NCBI GenBank assembly: GCA_048498035.1
Contig: JBEHYT010000007.1
Span: 124,001 to 188,000 of the forward strand
Reading direction: 5' to 3'
DNA length: 64,000 nt
Source: CADEDV01 sp048498035
Lineage (GTDB): Bacteria; Bacteroidota; Bacteroidia; Chitinophagales; Chitinophagaceae
In this document: positions 33,040-41,102 of the stretch, piece by piece
Layout: the number at the start of each line of letters is the position of its first letter
Position numbering within the stretch: position 1 is the first letter of the stretch
Notes under the pieces: model-generated
The model's database searches: none
What the model was told of the DNA's origin: nothing
What the model saw: the letters and a program-made list of their open reading frames with translations, nothing else
Position numbers and translations under genes: made by a program

Positions 33040-34074
33040 ATGCGACGTTTGTTGTATGGTTTAATGCTGTTACTGCTGGCAGTAACAGTGGGTTGCCATG
33101 AGCGCCGCTCCGCTTCTTCGCAGGCGGAGCCGGATATTTCAATACTTACTGATACCAGGGCAGCCTGTGTGCTGTCGCAGCTCTCCTATTGTTCTGCCAA
33201 AGATTCGCTGCTCGGGATTTACCTGCCCGGGTGGAAACTGGCCTGGGAATCCGCCGGGACAGGCGGTAACCATGCGTTTGTAGCCGTAAAGGGCAGGCAA
33301 TACGCAGTGATCATTCGCGGTTCATTGATGGAATTTAGCTGGGCTGCGTTTGAAAACTGGATTACGCAGGACCTGAACGTGATCAACAGGAAGCCCTGGC
33401 GTTATGGGCAGGATAGTTCCCGGGGTTTTATTGCGGAGGGGGCCTGGCAGGGTTTCCAAAACCTGCTGGCGATGCATGATCAAAACAGTAATGAATCACT
33501 GGTCAGCTTTTTGGAAAACAAAACACCTAAAGACGCAGCGATACTTTTTACCGGACATAGCCTGGGTGGCAACCTGGCAACGGTCCTGGCTGCTTATTGC
33601 AATAGCAGGTTTTTGATGGATGGGCACAACGCAAAAAAGTTAAATGCGATAACGCTGGCAGCGCCAGCCGCAGGTGATGATTTTTTTTCAAAAGATTTTG
33701 ACCGGTGTTTTCCAACCGCCATTCGTATTGAGAACAGCAACGATATTGTACCAAAATTTCCATGTCGTTCCCGCCTCGCTTCACTCGGCGATATTTACCA
33801 CGCATCGGAAGTACAGGTAGGATACCATGGTTTTTCCATTTCTCTCAGCAAGACTTTTTCATTGATGAACTCAGGCCTGGATCTTTTTACAAATTTCACT
33901 TCGGATTCGGATTATATCCAAACCTGTGGCAACGGCACGCTTATCTCAGTTCCCACTGCGGGAACCAATGCACACCCGGATATTACAGAGTGGTTCAATG
34001 AAGCCCGTTACCAGCACGGCATTGCCCAATACGCAAAAGCGTTGGGAGCGCCTGTTATCGACTGTAGCAACTAA
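33040..34074 (+). CDS. Class 3 lipase-like lipoprotein
   Basis: A 344-residue alpha/beta-hydrolase of the lipase class 3 family. A lipobox VTVGC gives Cys19 as the lipidated residue. The nucleophile Ser174 sits in FTGHSLGGNLA; ENSNDIVPKFP near 245 supplies the probable catalytic Asp, and a late His the third residue. An upstream ATG at 33022 is possible but 33040 opens the signal peptide. Substrate is probably an acylglycerol or other ester at the cell envelope. Confidence 0.85.
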   Translation: MRRLLYGLMLLLLAVTVGCHERRSASSQAEPDISILTDTRAACVLSQLSYCSAKDSLLGIYLPGWKLAWESAGTGGNHAFVAVKGRQYAVIIRGSLMEFSWAAFENWITQDLNVINRKPWRYGQDSSRGFIAEGAWQGFQNLLAMHDQNSNESLVSFLENKTPKDAAILFTGHSLGGNLATVLAAYCNSRFLMDGHNAKKLNAITLAAPAAGDDFFSKDFDRCFPTAIRIENSNDIVPKFPCRSRLASLGDIYHASEVQVGYHGFSISLSKTFSLMNSGLDLFTNFTSDSDYIQTCGNGTLISVPTAGTNAHPDITEWFNEARYQHGIAQYAKALGAPVIDCSN

Positions 34075-34208
34075 TTTTTTGAAAACAGTCCATACAACCG
34101 CTAGCTCCTTCCCAATGCCAACTACCGCGCACCCAAAGTGATTTTGTTGCCATCCGCGCCGCCTGCGACTCTCGCCGGGCTGTATTATCTTGATCACAAA
34201 CAGCCAAC

Positions 34209-34709
34209 ATGAACTCAGGGAAAAGCAGGACCTCACTGTTAAAATGTATCGTTGTTACAGGTATTATCGCCGCTGCGCTGGATATTCTGGCCGCCTTTCT
34301 GCAAAATTATATTTCCAATCCGGCGGTTACTCCCGGGCGCATCCTGCATGCTATTGCGAGCGCTATAATTAAGACGCCGGATGCATTGCCGAGATGGGCG
34401 ATGGCATTGCTGGGTCTTGCCGTACATACCTGTATTGCAACTGCGTGGGTTGCTTTGTTTATCTGGATCTACAGCCGGGTTAAAAGATGGAACGGAGGGT
34501 TGATGACGGCGATACTCGCCGCGATTGGATATGGAATAGTTGTTTGGGTGATCATGAACAGGCTGGTACTTCCCGTTGTATTTGACAGACCGTTTCCCTT
34601 TCAATGGAAAAAGGCGCTGGTTGGCGCCGGTATATTGTTCGTGGCTATTGGAATACCCGCGGTAATTGGCGCGCGTTGGTATGGGCGCACCCGGCAAGCA
34701 ACGGATTAA
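34209..34709 (+). CDS. Four-helix integral membrane protein, function unknown
   Basis: A 166-residue protein with hydrophobic segments at about 12-31, 62-90, 96-116 and 135-157, separated by short basic loops. The layout resembles small YagU-like membrane proteins, but no diagnostic motif is seen. The end overlaps the convergent CBS gene by four bases. Confidence 0.65.
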   Translation: MNSGKSRTSLLKCIVVTGIIAAALDILAAFLQNYISNPAVTPGRILHAIASAIIKTPDALPRWAMALLGLAVHTCIATAWVALFIWIYSRVKRWNGGLMTAILAAIGYGIVVWVIMNRLVLPVVFDRPFPFQWKKALVGAGILFVAIGIPAVIGARWYGRTRQATD

Positions 34710-35164
34710 TACACTTTTCCGCTTTCGTCGTGATTCAATAGTTCCTCCGCCAGGCTGTGATCAAAAACCAGTTCCCGGTTGGCAATCACCTGGCGCAGCA
34801 GGTCGTGAATCGTAATAACGCCGGCAAAACCTTCATCACTATAAGCCAGCAGGTAGCGTGTTTTTGACTGGGCCATCAGGTTCATACAATGCTCGATGGT
34901 ATCATAGGTTTCCACTACGGGAAGATCCGTGGTCATTACCTCACTCACCGGTGTTTCCCGGCTCGAACGCCCTTTCAGGATCACGTTCCGGCAGTAGTCG
35001 CGCTCGCAAAAAATACCGCGGAATTCTCCCTCACTGTCTTTGACAATCAGGTAACTCAGGTTAACGGTATTCAGCATCGACAGCGCCTCAATGGTAAGCG
35101 CAGTTTCTTCAATCGTATTCCGGGGTTCCGGCTTCTTATCCAACAAATCCTGTACAGTAATCAT
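34706..35164 (-). CDS. CBS-domain pair protein
   Basis: A 152-residue stand-alone protein made of two CBS domains: the first about 1-65 (SYLIVKDSEGEFRGIFCERDY) and the second about 72-130 (VSEVMTTDLPVVETYDTIEHCM, split over its core). CBS pairs bind adenine nucleotides and act as energy sensors. The start at 35164 opens MITVQDLL; an ATG two codons earlier is an alternative. No enzyme partner is adjacent. Confidence 0.88.
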   Translation of the reverse strand: MITVQDLLDKKPEPRNTIEETALTIEALSMLNTVNLSYLIVKDSEGEFRGIFCERDYCRNVILKGRSSRETPVSEVMTTDLPVVETYDTIEHCMNLMAQSKTRYLLAYSDEGFAGVITIHDLLRQVIANRELVFDHSLAEELLNHDESGKVY

Positions 35165-35258
35165 AAACAATCATAGTTCGTAAAAGGTAGTTCTCCCTGG
35201 GCATAATTTCCCTGCCAGTTTACCCGCAGGGTAACCGGGAGCTTGTTAGCTGTTGTTC

Positions 35259-35609
35259 TTATTTTTCAGCCAGTCCGTCTTCTTTCCATTTTTTGAAAAC
35301 AGCAATTGTGCTGTCGCTCAATTTTTCATGGCGCATGGGCATAAATCCGCGGGTGCCTGGTGTTAATTCAATTCTGCGGATGATATCATCAATATCTGCT
35401 TTTGCATTCCCGTAGTTATCGTAAGGCTTTTTGTTACCACCCTTTGATGGTACGTGGCAGGGTGCGCAGGAACTGGTGATGATCGGCTGCACATTGGCTT
35501 CGTAAGTTGTAGCTGATGCTTTGGCAGTTGCTTTTTTAGCGGAGCTGCAATTGGACAAAACAAATACGGAAGCGGTGAGGATCGCGACCGCAAAAAGTTG
35601 CTTTTTCAT
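35259..35609 (-). CDS. Lipoprotein with a c-type haem motif
   Basis: A 116-residue lipoprotein: lipobox LSNC (Cys21), a lysine/alanine-rich linker, and a small cytochrome c-like domain with CAPCH (Cys48, Cys51, His52) and a methionine pair in GFMPMRHE (near 89-92) as candidate sixth ligand. The C-terminal helix VFKKWKEDGLAE is typical of membrane-anchored cytochrome c domains. Electron-transfer role inferred. The window also carries ccmE and ccmF, needed to attach haem. Confidence 0.82.
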   Translation of the reverse strand: MKKQLFAVAILTASVFVLSNCSSAKKATAKASATTYEANVQPIITSSCAPCHVPSKGGNKKPYDNYGNAKADIDDIIRRIELTPGTRGFMPMRHEKLSDSTIAVFKKWKEDGLAEK

Positions 35610-35737
35610 GTTTGGTTAATTAGTTGTGCCGCGGGTAAAACGGCGGTTCAATTTACTAACAAGATAGCAATCTTCAACAACCATTCATCCTGTTCCGTTG
35701 CCTTCCTCTAAAACATTCCGGTAAATTTGCATCGCTT

Positions 35738-36934
35738 ATGCTTACCGCCACAGCCAAAACCTATCGTAATGCCTATTCCGGTCTTTCCCGGGATACGTGG
35801 CTGCTTTCGGTAATCATGCTGATCAACCGTAGCGGGACGATGGTTGTGCCCTTCATGACCCTTTATCTTACCAGCCCGGCCATGGGCTATAGTGTAGGCC
35901 AGGCGGGCATTGTGTTTGGGATGTTTGGCCTGGGCGCGCTTTGCGGGGCCTGGCTGGGGGGCCGGATGACGGACCGTTTTGGTTTTTACCCGGTACAAAT
36001 CGTTACGCTGGTGGGGGGCGGATTTCTTTTCCTGGTGCTGGGCCAGATGCATTCATTTGGAACCATCTGCCTGTTTACCTACCTGCTTAGTTTTGTAAAT
36101 GAGGCCTTTCGCCCGGCCAACTCCACGGCCATTGCCTTTTACAGTAAGGATGAAAACCGCACACGCTCCTATTCATTAAACCGTCTCGCCATCAATGTAG
36201 GCTGGGCTGTGGGCAGTGCGGCGGGTGGTTTCCTGGCACACTATAATTACCATTTATTGTTTTGGGTGGATGGCTTTACCAATATGAGCGCGGCGCTGAT
36301 CATGTGGCTCTTCCTGCGCCCCGTAAATTACCGGCCTGTTCACCACGAAGAAAAAACAACCGGAAGCCGGTCTGCCTATCGCGACAAACCCTATATCTGG
36401 TTCATCGTGATCACGGCCTTTTTTGCCACTTGTTTTTTCCAACTGTTTACCAACCTGCCGGTTTTTTTCAAACAGCACGTGCATTTGTCGGAACCATTTA
36501 TAGGATTGCTGATGGCCAGCAATGGAGTTATAATTGCATTGGTAGAAATGGTGCTGGTATATAAACTGCAGGGACGGGAGCGTCATCCCTGGCTGATTTC
36601 CGGCGGTGTTCTTCTTTTTGCCGCAGGCATCCTGCTGCTGAATGTTCCGTTTATGAATGCGGGCTTTGCATTTTTTTGTATTGTACTGGTTACGTTCGGC
36701 GAAATTCTCTCTATGCCGTTTATGAACACCTACTGGATCAGCCGAACTTCACATCATAACCGCGGACAATACGCAGCTCTTTACACCATGGCATGGTCTG
36801 CCGCCCAGTGCCTCGGCCCATTGCTGGGCGGACAACTTGCAGACACCGCAGGTTTTAATGTACTGTGGTGGGCCATCGGCGCCTGCGGTCTGCTAGCGGC
36901 TTTCGGGTTCTACAGACTTTTGAATAAAGAATAA
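35738..36934 (+). CDS. Major facilitator superfamily transporter
   Basis: A 398-residue protein with about twelve hydrophobic segments. The MFS motif A between helices 2 and 3 reads GAWLGGRMTDRFG, and the second-half repeat is GPLLGGQLAD. A drug-efflux type is plausible by length and motif, but substrate is not identifiable. It stands alone, with no regulator alongside. Confidence 0.88.
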   Translation: MLTATAKTYRNAYSGLSRDTWLLSVIMLINRSGTMVVPFMTLYLTSPAMGYSVGQAGIVFGMFGLGALCGAWLGGRMTDRFGFYPVQIVTLVGGGFLFLVLGQMHSFGTICLFTYLLSFVNEAFRPANSTAIAFYSKDENRTRSYSLNRLAINVGWAVGSAAGGFLAHYNYHLLFWVDGFTNMSAALIMWLFLRPVNYRPVHHEEKTTGSRSAYRDKPYIWFIVITAFFATCFFQLFTNLPVFFKQHVHLSEPFIGLLMASNGVIIALVEMVLVYKLQGRERHPWLISGGVLLFAAGILLLNVPFMNAGFAFFCIVLVTFGEILSMPFMNTYWISRTSHHNRGQYAALYTMAWSAAQCLGPLLGGQLADTAGFNVLWWAIGACGLLAAFGFYRLLNKE

Positions 36935-37362
36935 CCAGATAATTCAACAATTCTGTGATTCGGTAATCACTAGTGTCCGGAGAAAATTTTAGCATATCCC
37001 ATGAAGTTGGGCAATTGCAACGCTTGCGGCTTTTTTGCCTCCACGGCCGGCGGGCCGAGTTGCAGCTCCGGCGCTGTTTTTTGTGCTTGGCAGCGCCATT
37101 CCGCTGCGCGGAACCGCACAAAAAGAAGGCGCCTCCGCCGCAACTGGTAGGTTAAATACAATTCTACAACACGCTATTTGATGATATCAAGCGAAACTTT
37201 TACTGCACAGCGAAATCAGAGTTGCCTTTGAATAAGGGGCCTTACTTTTAAATTGGACAAAAAGTGGGGTAAATAATCTTTGATATTCAGGCTAGTAAAG
37301 AGGTCCGGAATTGGATTTTTATTTTCCCCGGACAACAATGATTAATGAATTATCGAATTCTT
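36935..37362. other. Gene-free convergent intergenic region
   Basis: A stretch of 428 bases between the ends of the MFS gene and the SET gene. It holds the long hairpin at 37058-37145, flanked upstream by GC-rich sequence (GGCCGGCGGGCC at 37045-37056) and downstream by AT-rich sequence without recognisable features. Short frames across it on both strands show no protein-like composition. Confidence 0.6.
37058..37145. repeat. 88-nt imperfect hairpin element
   Basis: Four nested paired segments in order: AGTTGC (37058-37063) with GCAACT (37140-37145); GGCGC (37070-37074) with GCGCC (37129-37133); TTTTTGTGC (37078-37086) with GCACAAAAA (37116-37124); GCAGCG (37090-37095) with CGCTGC (37102-37107), closing a six-base loop. 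This long, interrupted stem resembles a REP/MITE-type palindromic element or a structured RNA. It may also end transcription from both sides. Confidence 0.6.
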
Positions 37363-37776
37363 TCAATATCCCTCCGCATCAACAATACCGTAATAATTGA
37401 TCAGCAGTTCGGTGCCAGCCGGAATATCTTCCAGGGCTTCAAAGAATTCTCCGTCGTTAACGGAGCAGAGATTGGGAGTGGAAGAATGATTGAGAAAGTT
37501 GACTAGGTCCATCACTTTGAACCCGGTTGCGGGAACAAAATAATTTTCTTCATCAAACAGGCAATAGGTTTCCACGAGGTTCCGGGAATGACCAGGCAGT
37601 TTTTCGATATCCGTGATCGGTATTTTGATCCATTCGCCGCCCGGCGGCGAAAACATATCACGGCATCCTTTCGGTATATCGCAAAGCGCAAATACGCCAA
37701 TGCCATGCACCGGCGATGGACGCAGAGCAACATAAGTGGTACCGGAGAGCTCCTCCAGCAATTGTTCCTTTGTCAT
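37363..37776 (-). CDS. Small SET-domain protein
   Basis: A 137-residue protein that is little more than a SET domain, the protein-lysine methyltransferase fold. Seen are the N-terminal HGIGVFALCDIPKG (about 24-37), the SAM-binding/pseudoknot motif VNFLNHSSTPN (about 91-101) and the C-terminal IPAGTELLINYYG (about 117-129), where Tyr of the YxG end is present. Cysteine-rich pre- and post-SET regions are missing, as usual in bacterial members. Target unknown. It starts five bases after the stop of the small basic gene and is probably co-transcribed with it. Confidence 0.83.
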   Translation of the reverse strand: MTKEQLLEELSGTTYVALRPSPVHGIGVFALCDIPKGCRDMFSPPGGEWIKIPITDIEKLPGHSRNLVETYCLFDEENYFVPATGFKVMDLVNFLNHSSTPNLCSVNDGEFFEALEDIPAGTELLINYYGIVDAEGY

Positions 37777-37781
37777 CGGGA

Positions 37782-37934
37782 TTAGCTGCCGCGTTGCGAA
37801 CCGGTATTGGATTGCTTGCTTACAAAACCGGTTTTAGGCTTGGGGACGAATTTGGAGCCCGACTGGGCCGCTGCACCGCCCTTTTTATTGTCTTTCTTTT
37901 TTCCTTTCTTATTTTGCTGATTTAGCAATGACAT
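37782..37934 (-). CDS. Small basic protein, 50 residues
   Basis: A short intact frame upstream of the SET gene: ATG at 37934, TAA at 37782. The product is lysine- and glycine-rich (MSLLNQQNKKGKKKDNKK, then GSKFVPKPKTGFVSK and a Ser/Thr/Gly end). Similar short basic proteins with this ending recur in Bacteroidota to my knowledge, without assigned function; disorder and a nucleic-acid-binding role are inferred from composition. The five-base gap to the SET gene argues for one operon, and the protein could even be the methylation target; that is speculation. Confidence 0.7.
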   Translation of the reverse strand: MSLLNQQNKKGKKKDNKKGGAAAQSGSKFVPKPKTGFVSKQSNTGSQRGS

Positions 37935-38018
37935 AGTACGCGTTTTTTTGCTGGTTAAAGATACAGTTTTTGATCATTGCTATTTTAACGGCAAAACGTT
38001 AATTTCAAAAAAAGAAGT

Positions 38019-38474
38019 ATGAAATCCACCGCATCTACCCCAGCGGAATATCTGGCCGGGTTGCCGGCCCACCGGCGAAGCGCTGTAACCGCAGTGTATA
38101 AGACGATTTGCAAACACATTCCCAAAGGGTTTAAGGAAACGATGACTTATGGCATGCTGGCCTGGGTGGTGCCCCATGAAATTTATCCGCCCGGTTATCA
38201 CGTTGACCCCAAAATGCCACTGGGCTTTGTAAACCTAGCATCCCAAAAAAACTTCATTGCGCTCTATCATATGGGGCTGTCTGGCAATCCAAAACTACGG
38301 AAGTGGTTTACCGAAGAATATCCGCGTCATTGTAAAACAAAACTGGATATGGGTAAGTGCTGCGTCAGGTTCAAAAATCCCGACCAGATCCCCTTGGAGT
38401 TAATCAGTCAACTAATGGAAAAAGTGACAGTGGAAGAATGTATCGGGTACTATGAAAAAGCGCTTAATCGGTAG
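38019..38474 (+). CDS. DUF1801 domain-containing protein
   Basis: A 151-residue protein of the YdhG/DUF1801 family: YLAGLPAHRRSAVTAVYKTI at the start, TMTYGMLAWVVP in the middle, FIALYHMGL and CCVRFKNPDQIPLELISQLM near the end. The fold is small and alpha/beta; function not established. Its 3' end lies 13 bases from the convergent beta-barrel gene. Confidence 0.85.
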   Translation: MKSTASTPAEYLAGLPAHRRSAVTAVYKTICKHIPKGFKETMTYGMLAWVVPHEIYPPGYHVDPKMPLGFVNLASQKNFIALYHMGLSGNPKLRKWFTEEYPRHCKTKLDMGKCCVRFKNPDQIPLELISQLMEKVTVEECIGYYEKALNR

Positions 38475-38487
38475 ATAAACAGCAATA

Positions 38488-39006
38488 TCAGAAGCAAACG
38501 CCCAGGTTAAATTTAATACCGTTTCCTCCGCGGGAATGATTATCGGCGGCATAATCCAACAATCCGTACCCAACACCGGCTGTTAGCCCGAATCGTTCGC
38601 TGATGCGAACAAAAAAGCCGCCCATTGTTGTTACGGAAAAACCGGATTCCATTTTTGCGCCCGGTTCGCGCTTTAGCAGTACTACACCCGGCTGTACCGA
38701 TAAAAAAGGACCCGCTTTATTTAATCCTGAAAAATAAGCGCGGAAATCAGCATAGCCCTGCACAAAACGGATTTTGCTCCGATCGAACATATAAATATCA
38801 AAACCGCCGCCGGTCGTTACATTATTTCCGAGGAGCGCTCCTGCGCCAATGCTCAGCCCGGGAACTACGGGAAAGCGGTCGTTTCCATAAACGGAAAAAG
38901 CAAGTTGGCCATAGCCTGTTTGGCGATGACTGATATTGCCCCGGTATTTTTGTGCCAGTAAAAAACATGGCGCCAACAACGCGAGTAAAAAAGCAGTCCG
39001 TTTCAT
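38488..39006 (-). CDS. Small outer-membrane beta-barrel-like protein
   Basis: A 172-residue exported protein. Signal peptide to about residue 18 (MKRTAFLLALLAPCFLLAQ), then alternating hydrophobic/glycine strands such as GQLAFSVYGNDRFPVVPG, FLSVQPGVVLLKRE and FGLTAGVGYGLLDYA, ending in phenylalanine (FNLGVCF), as outer-membrane barrels do. A porin-like or OmpA-beta-barrel-type role is inferred; no binding partner visible. Confidence 0.68.
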   Translation of the reverse strand: MKRTAFLLALLAPCFLLAQKYRGNISHRQTGYGQLAFSVYGNDRFPVVPGLSIGAGALLGNNVTTGGGFDIYMFDRSKIRFVQGYADFRAYFSGLNKAGPFLSVQPGVVLLKREPGAKMESGFSVTTMGGFFVRISERFGLTAGVGYGLLDYAADNHSRGGNGIKFNLGVCF

Positions 39007-39078
39007 GTTGCGGGAATGTTTCCGAATTTACTGAATTTCCGGCAACCATGATCATCCGGTTCGATTCGGGCTTTTTTG

Positions 39079-39086
39079 TATATTTG
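39079..39086 (+). promoter_or_regulatory. Minus-7 box for tRNA-Lys
   Basis: TATATTTG, a perfect TAnnTTTG, ends seven bases before the tRNA-Lys 5' end. Confidence 0.6.
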
Positions 39087-39093
39087 CTGCCCC

Positions 39094-39166
39094 GACTCCG
39101 TAGCTCAGTTGGTAGAGCTACTGACTCTTAATCAGTAGGTCCACGGTTCGAGTCCGTGCGGGGTCA
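39094..39166 (+). tRNA. tRNA-Lys (anticodon CTT)
   Basis: Acceptor GACTCCG/CGGGGTC with one G-T pair and A73. The anticodon stem ACTGA/TCAGT encloses CTCTTAA (anticodon CTT). The T-arm is CACGG-TTCGAGT-CCGTG. A tyrosine recombinase gene starts 91 bases downstream in the same direction, the usual sign of tRNA-targeted integration. Confidence 0.95.
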
Positions 39167-39256
39167 CAAAAAGCAAGGCTGTGAATCAAATGTTTATAGC
39201 CTTGCTTCAATTCAATCTCAGCCTGTAGCGTAAAATCGTTAATAAAAACGTTAATA

Positions 39257-40516
39257 ATGCTACAGCTTCCTAATGGCTGCTATTGCAGCAATCCCACCAT
39301 CTCACCAGCGGATTGGAAACGGCCCAACGCGTCGTTGAAACGCGACTGGTACATCCAGTATTACTTCTACGACCCCTCCCCTGCTTTTAAAGAAACATTT
39401 CCGAACGGCAAATTGGTAATTGTAAAAAAAGGGATCAACCGCATCAAATCGGTGTCCGGCCGCCAGGCTGCAATAGCGGCGATTTTAGACCACGTTTTAC
39501 ACAACCTGCAGGAGGAAGGTTTCAACCCCTGGACCGGCAAGGCAACGCCCGTAAATCCGCTCCAAGTCCTTCCAGGAAGCGCCATCATCTACGCATTGGA
39601 ATTTGCTATGACCAAAGCCGCTGGATCACATGATGAGCTGCGATCTGTTATGCGACAAACACAGCCGGCATTGCAGCGCGCTAACCTGGCCATGGTGCCC
39701 GTGAAAGACTTTAGCCGCCGGCACGTTAGGATCCTGCTGGAGACTATCCAGAAGATCCGGGAGGAGTATAAGCCAACCCGGAAGGGTGAACGCAAATTTG
39801 AATGGACAGCTAATTCTTTCAACTACTACCGCGCGCACCTGAGCATACTTTTTAACGTGTTGGTTGATCACGACGTGATTGAAGCCAATCCGGTGAAAGG
39901 CATATCCAAACAGAAGTATCAGCACAAGTTGCGGGAGCTGCTGACGGATGCGGAGCGCACAGCTATTGATCAACACCTCAAAACAAATCATTACCGGTTC
40001 TGGCGCCTCGTTATCGTCTTTTATCACCTGGGCGGCCGGGAAACGGAACTCGCGGGCGTACAGGCTCGGCACGTGGATCTGCTGAACCAGCGTGTTCACG
40101 TCCTCATCAAGAAAGGACATATCGATAAATGGGTGTGGAAGACGATAAAGGATCATGTATTGCCGCTATGGAAAGAGATCATGAATGAGATCGAAACTGA
40201 AAGCGACTATTTATTTTCCCGCGGGCTCAAACCCGGGCCTGATAGTATCAACGCTGAACAGATCAGCCGCCGGTGGACCAGGTATGTAAAGGCGCCAGTC
40301 AGCAAGGGAGGCCTGGGCATTAAAAAGGACTTTTATGCGCTCAAGCACCTGAACCTCGATGAAACCGCGGCCATTGCAGGTATAAAGGTTGCTGCGGATG
40401 CTGGAAGCCACACAACACCGGTGATCACGCTGAAACACTACGCCCTGGGCGAAGAACGTCGCAGCCATGAGGCGCTAAAGAAGATCAACAACACATTCGG
40501 GAAGAACGGCTACTGA
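39257..40516 (+). CDS. Tyrosine-type site-specific recombinase (integrase)
   Basis: A 419-residue integrase-like protein. The N-terminus (to about 130) is an arm-type domain, a core-binding domain follows (about 135-225), then the catalytic domain (about 228-410). Catalytic positions are Arg261 (HLGGRETEL), Lys363 in ALKHLNLDE where the second Arg is usual, His385 (AGSHTTPV) and the nucleophile Tyr395 (LKHYALGE). The Arg-to-Lys change with FYALKH is found, to my knowledge, in a Bacteroidota subgroup. Position beside tRNA-Lys supports integration there. No excisionase is seen. Confidence 0.88.
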   Translation: MLQLPNGCYCSNPTISPADWKRPNASLKRDWYIQYYFYDPSPAFKETFPNGKLVIVKKGINRIKSVSGRQAAIAAILDHVLHNLQEEGFNPWTGKATPVNPLQVLPGSAIIYALEFAMTKAAGSHDELRSVMRQTQPALQRANLAMVPVKDFSRRHVRILLETIQKIREEYKPTRKGERKFEWTANSFNYYRAHLSILFNVLVDHDVIEANPVKGISKQKYQHKLRELLTDAERTAIDQHLKTNHYRFWRLVIVFYHLGGRETELAGVQARHVDLLNQRVHVLIKKGHIDKWVWKTIKDHVLPLWKEIMNEIETESDYLFSRGLKPGPDSINAEQISRRWTRYVKAPVSKGGLGIKKDFYALKHLNLDETAAIAGIKVAADAGSHTTPVITLKHYALGEERRSHEALKKINNTFGKNGY

Positions 40517-40528
40517 TAGCCTGCGCCA

Positions 40529-40539
40529 CCCGCACGGAC
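40529..40539. repeat. 11-bp inverted copy of the tRNA-Lys 3' segment
   Basis: CCCGCACGGAC is the exact reverse complement of bases 39152-39162 in the tRNA-Lys T-arm and acceptor. It lies 13 bases after the integrase stop, so the two copies flank the integrase gene in inverted orientation. Attachment sites would normally be direct repeats, so an att role is uncertain. Confidence 0.35.
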
Positions 40540-40576
40540 GTTGGCATAAAACCAAATGGAGAGCGAACGCATGGTT

Positions 40577-41092
40577 TTAGTGGACTAACCCGGATAGTGC
40601 TTGTATAATGTCGGGCAAATCTTTTGGCTTCAAAACAATAGCAGAAATGCCTGTAATTGTATCTGTCGAAGTGCCTAATATTATAGACCAACCGCCAATG
40701 TTGGAGCAGGTCAACGTTGTCCCATTTGGGCTCACATAATAGAACGATATGTCTCCCGATTTCTTTTCAGCAGTTTGGGTCTCATAGTATTGCAGCGTTC
40801 TTATGATACCCGGCAGGTCCAGCCATTCCAACGTAAGGCCACCGGTACCTAATGATTTTACTTGAAATAGCGAATTTGACGCACTCACCATTGATAAAGA
40901 CTTCATGGATGTGCCAGACGAAATGTCCGTTGTTTTCGTGGCTGTAATTTGAACGTCCCTGATTTTTTCTGAATAGAAAACCTCCGATTTAAAAATTGTG
41001 CCTGGCTTTAAAACAAACTGTTTGTAGGACGCTGTATCCTGCGCAGCGCATGAAAGAGAAGATAGAAGTATCAAAAGCAAAAATGGTTTCAT
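40577..41092 (-). CDS. Exported protein of unknown function, element gene 4
   Basis: A 171-residue protein with a signal peptide MKPFLLLILLSSLSCAAQ; the cysteine before AAQ does not form a standard lipobox. The mature part is beta-rich and polar (VFYSEKIRDVQITATKTTD, GGLTLEWLDLPGI). No domain recognised. The start at 41092 opens the signal peptide. It follows the SHOCT protein by ten bases, so they share an operon. Confidence 0.65.
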   Translation of the reverse strand: MKPFLLLILLSSLSCAAQDTASYKQFVLKPGTIFKSEVFYSEKIRDVQITATKTTDISSGTSMKSLSMVSASNSLFQVKSLGTGGLTLEWLDLPGIIRTLQYYETQTAEKKSGDISFYYVSPNGTTLTCSNIGGWSIILGTSTDTITGISAIVLKPKDLPDIIQALSGLVH

Positions 41093-41102
41093 AAAATCTA
41101 CA

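Noticed and set aside
36970..37161. Overlapping short frames on both strands across the GC-rich gap
   Set aside because: They cover the 88-nt hairpin and have arginine/cysteine-rich, protein-unlike composition; the base pairing is the better explanation.
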